Assembly: GCA_020425915.1 (NCBI GenBank)
Contig: JAGQQZ010000540.1
Span: forward strand, 1-12,604
Source: Planctomycetota bacterium
GTDB taxonomy: Bacteria > Planctomycetota > UBA1135 > UBA2386
DNA length: 12,604 nt
Direction: 5' to 3'
The notes under the pieces are model-generated. The model had not been told where the DNA came from, searched no databases, and saw nothing but the letters and a program-made list of their open reading frames with translations. Of this stretch, positions 6,665 through 12,604 are shown one piece after another; positions within the stretch are counted from its first letter, which is position 1; every line of letters starts with the position of its first letter. A program made the translations under genes and the position numbers.

Positions 6665-8115
6665 TGCTGGGCCTCCATGACGACGATCGTCCGGTAGCCG
6701 TCCGCGAACAGCTGCTGTGCCATGGCGGTGTAGTGCTTGTAGTCCATCGACGGCTTCGCCAGGTCGAGAGCCTCGACCGGGTTCCGCCCGATGACGCCGC
6801 ACTCGATCGCGAGCCAGTAGGCGAGGCGCATCGGATCGGCACGGTCGAGGTCGCGCGCGTAGATCGCGCGCTGGCGGGCGCCTTCGAGTTCCGCGTAGCG
6901 AACTCGGGTCGACGCCCGGGCGAGGGCTTGGCGCAGTGGTTCGACGAGGTCGCCGGTCGTCGCGAGGCGCGGGTCCGCGCTCGTCCATGCCTCGACGAGG
7001 ACGAGTCCCGGGTTGGCGCCCGCCGGGAACGGCGTCGTCGCCCGGCACTCGACGCCCGGGATCCCCGCCGCGGCGAACCACTTGGCGAGGAAGCTGGTCG
7101 GCCCGCCAGCGAACCACTCGGCGAGGATCATCAGCTCGGTCTGCCCCAGGGGCGTCGCGGACTGCAGCCCCACGGCGATCCCGCGACGCTTGCCGTCGGA
7201 CAGCACGGCCATTCGTTCGCTGCTCTGGCGTCGGAGGTCGCGCTCGGGGAAGCGCCACGCGAGGTTCGACGTGATGTTGAACTGGTTCTGCAGGAACCGC
7301 TGCATCTCGTCGAGATCGAACCCCCCGGTGATGACGTGATAGCCGACGGTCGGCGCGAACATCTTGCGGTAGAGGTCGCGCGCGACGTCCTCGTTCGCGA
7401 TCGGGTTGACGGCCTTCAGCCGGGCGCCGCCGCCGAAGAACGCCAGGTCGACGATCTCGGAGCGGACTCGCTCGTCATCCGTTGCGATGCGTGCGGCGCG
7501 CTCCTGCATGACCTCGTTGTACTTGGCCTGCAGGTCGCGCAGGATCGCGTTCTCACGCCGGTCCATGAGCAGGCGGGCCACCGTCGCGAACCCGGCCCGC
7601 GTCGTCGTGACGCCGACGACGACCGCATCCGGCAGTTCGCGGATCCGGAAGTCGAGGGACGGGGCGGCGCGCATCGCGCGCTGCCACGCGGTCGGGTCGC
7701 GCAACCGATCGAGGCGTCCCTTGAGTTGCTCGACGCGACGGACCAGCTCGGGTTCGAGCACACCCTTGCCGACGCCGGCCACGACCTCGCGCATCGCGGC
7801 GTCGAGTTGCAGCTGGACCTTCTGTTCCTCGTGCCAGTTCTTGGTGCCGATCGTGTCCGTGCCGGACAGCGTCGAGCGTGCGACCGCGAACGAGAGCCCG
7901 GGGAACTCGGGCGGGTCCACGAGTTCTCCCGCCGGAGTCATCGACACCCAGTGGATGATCGGGGTCGAGCTGAACGGCACGAGCAGGAATCGCGATCCGT
8001 CGGCCGTTCCGACGAGACGGGACTCGACCTGGGCCCCGGCCGTGAAGGCCAGGACCGCCGCGGCGAGGACGACGAGCGACCCCGACCGTGCGAGCGCGCG
8101 GATGCGCTGGGTCAT
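6661..8115 (-). CDS. M16-family peptidase-like protein without the zinc motif
   Basis: A 484-residue exported protein with a Sec signal peptide (residues 1-~28, ending TAGAQ). The body looks like a full M16 unit: an N-terminal domain with 'FPGLSFAVARSTLSGT' (71-86), a charged helical insert (~92-150) as seen in many M16 peptidases, 'LQAKYNEVMQERAARI' (195-210) at the place of the downstream metal-ligand Glu helix, and 'VITGGFDLDEMQRFLQNQF' (261-279), the usual start of the linker and C-terminal half. Aligned with the canonical PGLAHFLEHMLF, the HxxEH motif is replaced: His by F76, Glu by A79 and the second His by R80. Zinc-dependent proteolysis is therefore not expected. Bacterial M16 pairs often join one catalytic and one non-catalytic subunit, but the partner encoded next also lacks the motif. 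The gene begins 4 nt after the lpxA stop and overlaps the next gene by 4 nt, so co-expression is near certain. Confidence 0.82.
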   Translation of the reverse strand: MTQRIRALARSGSLVVLAAAVLAFTAGAQVESRLVGTADGSRFLLVPFSSTPIIHWVSMTPAGELVDPPEFPGLSFAVARSTLSGTDTIGTKNWHEEQKVQLQLDAAMREVVAGVGKGVLEPELVRRVEQLKGRLDRLRDPTAWQRAMRAAPSLDFRIRELPDAVVVGVTTTRAGFATVARLLMDRRENAILRDLQAKYNEVMQERAARIATDDERVRSEIVDLAFFGGGARLKAVNPIANEDVARDLYRKMFAPTVGYHVITGGFDLDEMQRFLQNQFNITSNLAWRFPERDLRRQSSERMAVLSDGKRRGIAVGLQSATPLGQTELMILAEWFAGGPTSFLAKWFAAAGIPGVECRATTPFPAGANPGLVLVEAWTSADPRLATTGDLVEPLRQALARASTRVRYAELEGARQRAIYARDLDRADPMRLAYWLAIECGVIGRNPVEALDLAKPSMDYKHYTAMAQQLFADGYRTIVVMEAQQ

Positions 8116-8119
8116 GTTC

Positions 8120-8992
8120 TCAGCTTCCGATGGAGGCGGACGCTTCACCTTCTTCGCCCCGGGACGTGCGTCCACGGGTCGCGCAGATGCCGCGTTCCGA
8201 GGTGGCGACGAAATCGATGATCATCTCGGCGTGCACGTTCTCACCGGCGAATTGTCTGGCGTCGGCGATGCGCTTCTCGAGCACCCCGTCGCGCCAGAAC
8301 AGCAGGCGATACACACGCTTGATCACAGCGATTTCCTCGGCGCTGAAGCCGCCTCGTTTCAAGCCTTCTTTGTTGACGCCGACGAGCCGTGCGCGGTCGC
8401 CCTGGACCATCGCGAACGGTGGGGCATCGTGCGACATCATCGCGCCGGCACCGATCATCGCGCGGGCGCCGATCCGACCGAACTGGTGGATCCCGGCCAT
8501 CGCGCCGAGGATCACGTAGTCGGCGATCTGGGTGTGGCCTGCGGCCATCGCACCGTTCGTGAACACGGTGTGGCTGCCGACGACGGCATCGTGACCGATG
8601 TGGCAACCGGCCAGCAACATGTTGTGATTTCCGACGATCGTGACGCCGCCACCGAATTCGGTGCCACCGTGGACGGTCGCGCCCTCGCGGATCTCGTTGA
8701 AGTTGCCGATCCGCAACTTCCCCTGGTACCCGGGCTCGAGCCTCTTGTCCTGCGGCTGCGTACCGATGACCGCGGTCGGGAAGATGTTGCAGCCCTCGCC
8801 GATCTCGGTGTCGCCGTCGACGATGACGTGCGAGTGCAGCCGGCAACCCGGCCCGATCTTCACGTTCGGGCCGATCACGCAGTAGGGGCCTACCTGGGCG
8901 TCGGAGGCGATGCGGGCGCCGTCCTGGACGATCGCTGTGGGATGGACGTTCAGGTGCTGTTTCGTGGAGTTCAACTCGGGGTGCGGGATCAC
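8120..8992 (-). CDS. lpxA: UDP-N-acetylglucosamine O-acyltransferase
   Basis: LpxA transfers a hydroxyacyl chain from acyl-ACP to UDP-GlcNAc, the first step of lipid A synthesis, in the cytosol. The protein (290 residues from this start) shows left-handed beta-helix hexapeptide repeats from 'NVHPTAIVQDGARI' through ~residue 200, then the C-terminal helical domain starting 'GVNKEGLKRGGFS'. By alignment with E. coli LpxA (offset +9, no gaps from 99 to 173), catalytic H125 is H134 in HIGHD; H99, H122, H144, H160, Q161 and R204 correspond to H108, H131, H153, H169, Q170 and R213, all present. E. coli G173, the acyl-chain ruler, is A182 here, and the usual HRGT is HGGT. A ~15-residue tail follows the normal end. 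The start is uncertain: GTG at 8992 (chosen), TTG at about 8977, or ATG at 9103. The region before 8992 does not look coding. It leads the four-gene minus-strand run. Confidence 0.9.
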   Translation of the reverse strand: MIPHPELNSTKQHLNVHPTAIVQDGARIASDAQVGPYCVIGPNVKIGPGCRLHSHVIVDGDTEIGEGCNIFPTAVIGTQPQDKRLEPGYQGKLRIGNFNEIREGATVHGGTEFGGGVTIVGNHNMLLAGCHIGHDAVVGSHTVFTNGAMAAGHTQIADYVILGAMAGIHQFGRIGARAMIGAGAMMSHDAPPFAMVQGDRARLVGVNKEGLKRGGFSAEEIAVIKRVYRLLFWRDGVLEKRIADARQFAGENVHAEMIIDFVATSERGICATRGRTSRGEEGEASASIGS

Positions 8993-9012
8993 CCGAAGGC
9001 GCCTGCGACCGC

Positions 9013-9041
9013 ATTTTGCGGTGCCGATCGCCGGCCGGCAA
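9013..9041 (-). promoter_or_regulatory. Putative sigma-70-like promoter of the lpxA operon
   Basis: Minus strand: TTGCCG (9041-9036), a 17-nt spacer, then CAAAAT (9018-9013). Each box matches consensus at 4 of 6 positions with ideal spacing, and it would give a ~15-nt leader to the GTG at 8992. If it is used, the ATG at 9103 cannot be the start. A 10-bp perfect palindrome, GCCGGCCGGC (9030-9039), overlaps the spacer and -35 box and could be an operator, or chance in GC-rich DNA. Confidence 0.35.
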
Positions 9042-9184
9042 CGCCACAGCCCGCAATTCTCCCCTGCGCCACCGATGCGCGGACGTGCACCGGTCGTTGC
9101 CATCGTGGTTTCAACCCGAGCGGCGGGGTCGGACGCTTGCGTCGGCGGGCTTTCGCGTTGAGGCTATCGCAGTCCCTCGTCCCC

Positions 9185-9189
9185 AGGAG
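9185..9189 (+). promoter_or_regulatory. Ribosome binding site of the enzyme I-like gene
   Basis: AGGAG, 8 nt before the GTG at 9198. It is the best Shine-Dalgarno sequence in the window and decides this non-ATG start. Confidence 0.75.
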
Positions 9190-9197
9190 TCCCTCGC

Positions 9198-10928
9198 GTG
9201 CCCGTCTTCAAAGGTGAATCCGTCGCTTCCGGTATCGCGCTCGGGCCGGTGTACCTGCAGGGATTCGCCGAGGAAGACTCCTATCCGCGGCGCATCGCCG
9301 CAGATCAGGTCGAGAACGAGCTCAACGGATTGCGGCAGGCCCTCGATCGGAGCCGTGACCAGATCCAGGCGCTGAAGTCGAAGCACGGCGACACGCTCAA
9401 GAAGAAGGAGCTGCGCATCTTCGACGTCCACATCGAGTACCTGCAGGACCCGATGTTCATCGACGAGATCGAGAAGCTCGTCATGAACGAGCGCTACTCG
9501 GTGCGCGCGGCGATCCGCAAGATCGTCGACGACTACGACCGGATCTTCCAACTGGTCGAGGACGACTACCTGCGGCAGCGCGCCGGCGACTTCCGCGACG
9601 TCGCGACGCGCGTGCTGCGCAACCTCGCGAGCCCCAACGGGACCGGCGGCGAGACCGCCCAGCCCGCCGACCACTACATCCTCGCGGCGCGCAAGCTGAC
9701 CGTGAACGACCTGTTCAAGCTCGATCACGACCACGTCGGTGGCATCGTCGCCGAGGAGGGTGGGATCAGCTCGCACGCGGGGATCCTCGCCCGATCGATG
9801 GGGATTCCGACGATCACCGGCATCCGCGACCTGGTCGGCAAGGTCCAGAATCGCGACTTCGTGATCATCGACGCCGGGACCGGCGAGTTCCACGTCGACC
9901 CGGACGAGCGTCTGCGCGCCGAGTACGAGCGCGCCGCGTCGAAGGTCCGTTCGACGTCGTCGACGAAGGCCGTCAAAAACCGGCCGCACGCGACCCGCGA
10001 TGGCGCCGCGATCCGGATCTACGCGTCGTGTGGCAGCACGTCCGAGGTCGAACTCGCCGAGCTCTACGGCATGGACGGGATCGGTCTCTACCGGACCGAG
10101 TTGATGTTCCTCGTCGACAGCCGGCTCCCCTCCGAGGACATGCTGACGCACCACTACGCCGAGGTCGCGAAGCGCCAGGGCAAGGACCGCCCGGTCGCGT
10201 TCCGGCTGCTCGACGTCGGTGGCGAGGCCGGTCTCGGCAACATCCCCGGCGAGGCGGAGCGCAACCCCGCGCTCGGGCTGCGCGGCATCCGATCGCTGTT
10301 GTTCGACGGCAAGATCCTCCGGTTGCAGGTCCGTGCGATCCTGCGGGCCAGCGCGAACAGCCCGGGTGCGGCGATCCTGGTCCCGTTCGTGACCGGGATC
10401 AGCGAGCTGCAGCGCGTCAAGGCGGCGGTCGTCGAGGAGCGACTCGAACTGCGCAAGCAGAAGATCGCGTGCGCCGAGACGATCAGGATCGCGCCGATCA
10501 TCGAGGTGCCCGCGGCGGCGTTCATGCTGCACGCGTTCCTCAACGAGAGCAGCTACGTCGTCGTCGCCGTCGACGACATGCAGGCCTTGTTGCTCGCGTC
10601 CGACCGCGACAACCCGCGCGTGCGCGACTACTACGCGACGCAGCACCCGGCGTTCTTCGAGTTGATCGCGCGAATGGCGCGCGAGGCGAAGGAGCACAAG
10701 AAGGAGATCGTGCTGTTCGGTGAGGCAGCGGCGGACCTGTCGCGCCTGCCGTTCTACCTCGGTGTCGGCATCCGGGCGTTCTCGATCGCCCCGGTCAACG
10801 CCGATCGGCTCCTCGACATGTGCGGCAAGTACACGATCGACGAGTGCCGCAAGATCGCCAACCGGATCCTCGAGGCGCCGCGCTCGCTCGACGTGCAGCG
10901 GCTGTTGCTGCGCTACTCACGCCAATGA
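9198..10928 (+). CDS. Phosphoenolpyruvate-protein phosphotransferase (enzyme I)-like protein with altered active site
   Basis: A 576-residue, full-length enzyme I homologue. Classical enzyme I takes phosphate from PEP onto a His and hands it to HPr. Order: N-terminal domain with helical HPr-binding insert (~30-145), the swivelling phospho-His domain with 'GGISSHAGILARSMGIPTITG' (phospho-acceptor H193), and a C-terminal PEP-binding TIM barrel (~265-576). By alignment with E. coli enzyme I, R299, R336, E436, D460 and R470 match R296, R332, E431, D455 and R465 (PEP and Mg contacts). But N454 is D459, the NDLTQY loop reads DDMQAL, the DIGGDK lysine is lost (DVGGEAG), and catalytic C502 of MCGE is F507 (LFGE). 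The phospho-His site is intact while proton donation to enolpyruvate should be impaired. It may be a regulatory homologue or use a different substrate. No HPr or EII gene is nearby. It overlaps the HAD gene by 4 nt. GTG start with AGGAG. Confidence 0.88.
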   Translation: MPVFKGESVASGIALGPVYLQGFAEEDSYPRRIAADQVENELNGLRQALDRSRDQIQALKSKHGDTLKKKELRIFDVHIEYLQDPMFIDEIEKLVMNERYSVRAAIRKIVDDYDRIFQLVEDDYLRQRAGDFRDVATRVLRNLASPNGTGGETAQPADHYILAARKLTVNDLFKLDHDHVGGIVAEEGGISSHAGILARSMGIPTITGIRDLVGKVQNRDFVIIDAGTGEFHVDPDERLRAEYERAASKVRSTSSTKAVKNRPHATRDGAAIRIYASCGSTSEVELAELYGMDGIGLYRTELMFLVDSRLPSEDMLTHHYAEVAKRQGKDRPVAFRLLDVGGEAGLGNIPGEAERNPALGLRGIRSLLFDGKILRLQVRAILRASANSPGAAILVPFVTGISELQRVKAAVVEERLELRKQKIACAETIRIAPIIEVPAAAFMLHAFLNESSYVVVAVDDMQALLLASDRDNPRVRDYYATQHPAFFELIARMAREAKEHKKEIVLFGEAAADLSRLPFYLGVGIRAFSIAPVNADRLLDMCGKYTIDECRKIANRILEAPRSLDVQRLLLRYSRQ

Positions 10929-11647
10929 TCGACCTGCGAGACTTCGAGGCGCTGACCTTCGACTGCTACGGCACGATCGTCGACTGGGAGGCCGGGATCC
11001 TCGCCGCGCTGGCGGGTCCGCGCGAGCGGTTCGCCGTCGAACTCGGCGACGAGGCCGTGCTCGCCGAGTTCGCGGCCGCCGAGTCGCAGCTCGAGGCCGA
11101 GCACCCGGGGATGCCCTACCGGCAGATCCTGCGGGGCGTGTACGAGGAGCTCGCGAGCTCGTGGTGCATCAACGCGACCGCGGCGGACACCGACGCGTTC
11201 GCCGATTCGGTCGGCCAGTGGCCGCCGTTCGACGACAGCAAGGCCACGTTGGAGTACCTCGGCCAGCACTACGTGCTCGGCATCCTCTCGAACGTCGATC
11301 GCGCCTCGTTCGCGGCGACGCGTGAGAAGCTCGGCATCGAGTTCGACGAGGTCATGACCGCCGAGGACATCGGTTCGTACAAGCCGGACCGGCGCAACTT
11401 CGAGTTCGCGATCGCGCGGATGGGGGAGCGGGGGATCGAGAAGTCGAAGATCCTGCACGTCGCGCAGAGCCTCTATCACGACCACGTCCCGGCGAAGGCG
11501 CTCGGCCTCGCGACGGTGTTCGTCGACCGCCGCGCCGGCCGGTCGGGCAGCGGCGCGGTCAAGGCGCCGGCCGTCGACGTCACGCCGGATCTGACGGTGC
11601 CCGACCTCGCGACGCTCGCGGCGATGCACCGCGAGGCGATCGCCTGA
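10925..11647 (+). CDS. HAD-superfamily hydrolase (haloacid dehalogenase type II-like)
   Basis: A 240-residue cytosolic HAD-fold enzyme. Motif I is 'TFDCYGTIVDWE' with nucleophile D13; motif II is 'GILSNVD' (S122); motif III is K153 in 'YKPDRRNF'; motif IV is 'HVAQSLYHDHVPAKALGL' (178-195, acidic D186). A helical cap (~20-105) follows motif I. The D-x-Y-G-T form of motif I is that of the 2-haloacid dehalogenase branch rather than the DxD phosphatase form. However, motif IV differs from characterised L-2-haloacid dehalogenases, where an SSN triad sits, so true dehalogenase activity is doubtful; many such proteins have unknown substrates. The ATG is in an ATGA overlap with the enzyme I-like stop, implying translational coupling and a shared role or expression control. 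There is no Shine-Dalgarno sequence of its own. Confidence 0.85.
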   Translation: MIDLRDFEALTFDCYGTIVDWEAGILAALAGPRERFAVELGDEAVLAEFAAAESQLEAEHPGMPYRQILRGVYEELASSWCINATAADTDAFADSVGQWPPFDDSKATLEYLGQHYVLGILSNVDRASFAATREKLGIEFDEVMTAEDIGSYKPDRRNFEFAIARMGERGIEKSKILHVAQSLYHDHVPAKALGLATVFVDRRAGRSGSGAVKAPAVDVTPDLTVPDLATLAAMHREAIA

Positions 11648-11799
11648 GCGAGCGGGCTGCGCGGACGCGGCGGTGGTATCGCGGACTGCGCGCTGCGCCG
11701 TGAGCGGGTTGCGGCGGTGGGAAATGCTTGGCCAAATACTCTGCTCGCGTTGACGATGCGCGATCTTCGACACCACCTCTGACCTCAGGAACCCGACCC
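11648..11799. other. Intergenic region between HAD gene and membrane protein gene
   Basis: About 150 nt, GC-rich at the left and more AT-rich around 11727-11745 ('ggaaatgcttggccaaatac'). A promoter for the membrane protein gene is likely here, but I cannot assign -35 and -10 boxes with confidence; TTGACG near 11752 lacks a good partner. I see no clear hairpin plus T-run terminator for the upstream operon. Confidence 0.4.
11787..11790 (+). promoter_or_regulatory. Ribosome binding site of the right-edge membrane protein gene
   Basis: AGGA, 9 nt before the TTG at 11800, preceded by TC (TCAGGA). It supports TTG as the initiation codon, since no ATG or GTG precedes the first membrane segment in this frame. 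Confidence 0.55.
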
Positions 11800-12604
11800 T
11801 TGAGATTCCCTCGTCGAGAACTCGCGCTCGCGCTCGTCTGCGCCGGCATCCTCATGATGGAGATCTGCCTGACGAAGGTGTTCTCCATCGTCCTGTGGTA
11901 CCACTTCGGTTTCCTCGCGGTCAGCACGGCGCTGCTCGGGTTCGCGTCGTCGGGCGTGTACCTGTCGCTCCGGCCGCGGCTCGAGGGGGACGAGGCGGAC
12001 GCGCCGATCGCGTGGTCGGCGGTGCTCGCGTCGCTGATGACGATCGGGAGCCTGTGGCTCGTGACGCAGACGTCTTTCGACGTCTATTCGCTGTGGCAGG
12101 ACCGCAACGTCGGGTCGTTGCTCGCGTTCGTGATCTGGGTCACCCTGCCGTTCTTCTTCCTCGGCATGGTCGTGTCCAGGACGTTGGCGGCGTTCCCGCA
12201 GCGCGCGAACATCATGTACGGCGCGGACCTGATCGGGTCGGCGCTCGGTTGCTTCGCCGCCGTCGCGCTGCTCAACAAGAACGTCTCGGGCCAGACGATG
12301 ATCCTCCTGGCCGCGGCGGTCACGGCGGTCGGTGGCGTGCTGTTCGCGGGTCGGAGGTTGGTGCCGCAGATCGGTGCCGTCGTCGCGCTCGCGATTCCGG
12401 TCGCGATGCACTTGCTGGTGCACGTCGACTCGTTCGCGCCGCTGAAGTCGCCGCCGAGCAAGCCCTACTACGCGATCGAGTCGATGGACAAGATGCGGAA
12501 GTTGCAGAAGGAAGCCCTGCTGCGCCGCATCCGCGTCGGGATGAAGGACGGAACGACCATCGAGTGTGAGGTCACCGATCCCTATTCGACCAACGCGGAC
12601 CAGA
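11800..12604 (+). CDS. Polytopic membrane protein, spermidine-synthase-like type, N-terminal part (cut by right edge)
   Basis: 268 codons are visible and the frame is open to the window end. After MRFPRR there are about seven hydrophobic segments: ~7-29, 31-55, 72-90, 106-129, 142-159, 166-184 and 190-209. The first two, with 'EICLTKVFSIVLWYHFGFLA' (21-40) and then 'LLGFASSG', match the start of the membrane proteins that carry a C-terminal spermidine synthase-like methyltransferase domain, and 'YGADLIGSALGC' (140-151) is the typical later loop and helix. Beyond ~210 comes a soluble part (SPPSKPYYAIESMDKMRKL...), which would lead into the catalytic domain outside the window, so the methyltransferase part cannot be confirmed. 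The start is TTG with TCAGGA upstream; the frame has no ATG until residue 19, inside the first membrane segment. Substrate unknown. Confidence 0.75.
   Translation, partial: MRFPRRELALALVCAGILMMEICLTKVFSIVLWYHFGFLAVSTALLGFASSGVYLSLRPRLEGDEADAPIAWSAVLASLMTIGSLWLVTQTSFDVYSLWQDRNVGSLLAFVIWVTLPFFFLGMVVSRTLAAFPQRANIMYGADLIGSALGCFAAVALLNKNVSGQTMILLAAAVTAVGGVLFAGRRLVPQIGAVVALAIPVAMHLLVHVDSFAPLKSPPSKPYYAIESMDKMRKLQKEALLRRIRVGMKDGTTIECEVTDPYSTNADQ

Noticed and set aside
6665..7258. N-terminal extension of the second M16 protein
   Set aside because: It is a shadow of the first M16 gene in another frame. The ATG at 6664 begins a lipoprotein signal and overlaps the upstream stop.
9030..9039. Perfect palindrome GCCGGCCGGC as an operator
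   Set aside because: It is only 10 bp and made of G and C alone, easily expected by chance in DNA of this composition; noted with the promoter but not claimed.
8993..9103. Start of lpxA at the ATG of 9103
   Set aside because: It would add 37 Arg/Gly/Cys-rich residues unlike any LpxA N terminus, and it would run over the likely promoter at 9013-9041. Kept only as an alternative.
6664..9217. Plus-strand open frames of over 500 residues opposite the M16 and lpxA genes
   Set aside because: They have no recognisable motifs, compositionally biased translations and full overlap with well-supported minus-strand genes.
9111..10697. 528-residue minus-strand open frame opposite the enzyme I-like gene
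   Set aside because: The sense strand is a clear enzyme I homologue with a good ribosome binding site; the antisense translation is Arg/Asp/Val-rich shadow sequence.
11648..11799. Rho-independent terminator after the HAD gene
   Set aside because: GC-rich direct and partial inverted repeats (CGCGGAC twice) are present, but there is no stable stem followed by a T-run.
11800..12604. Suspected frameshift or broken gene at the right edge, because no long ATG-started frame covers it
   Set aside because: The frame is open throughout from a TTG with a proper ribosome binding site, and the membrane segments are continuous.

Overview
The window is high-GC DNA with dense genes. It comes from a Gram-negative bacterium, since it carries lpxA for lipid A synthesis. 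The other proteins are an anchored solute-binding protein, degenerate M16 peptidases, an enzyme I-like phosphotransferase and a polytopic 'spermidine synthase-like' membrane protein. Together they suggest a deep-branching high-GC lineage; Planctomycetota is my best guess, from general protein flavour only and not from a marker gene. I see no rRNA, tRNA, CRISPR array, insertion sequence or other mobile element. No stretch above about 210 bases lacks a gene.

Layout. (1) 1-1831, minus strand: a secreted protein cut by the left edge, preceded in its operon by a membrane-anchored family 5 (peptide/oligopeptide-type) solute-binding protein. (2) 1880-3549, plus strand: a histidine kinase and an OmpR-type response regulator overlapping by 4 nt (ATGA), divergent from the solute-binding protein across a very short gap. 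Each of the two divergent starts has a TACAC(C/T) box exactly 7 nt upstream, which suggests back-to-back leaderless promoters. (3) 3555-8992, minus strand: a tightly packed four-gene run, lpxA, then two M16-family proteins, then a metallo-beta-lactamase-fold protein, with junctions of +4, -4 and +2 nt. (4) 9198-11647, plus strand: an enzyme I-like (PtsI-like) protein overlapping a HAD-superfamily hydrolase by 4 nt. (5) 11800 to the right edge, plus strand: the start of a multi-pass membrane protein of the spermidine-synthase-like type, from a TTG codon with a good ribosome binding site.

The striking theme is enzyme families with altered catalytic sites. Both M16 proteins lack the HxxEH zinc motif. 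The metallo-beta-lactamase-fold protein keeps the zinc-1 histidines but has lost the residues expected at zinc site 2. The enzyme I-like protein has Phe where E. coli enzyme I has its proton-donor Cys502. The three proteins encoded after lpxA all carry export signals and may form an envelope module working by binding rather than classical catalysis; that is inference. The kinase/regulator pair probably controls, or is informed by, the divergent solute-binding protein, also inference. Many long ORFs on the opposite strand of these genes are by-products of GC-rich codon usage and are not annotated.
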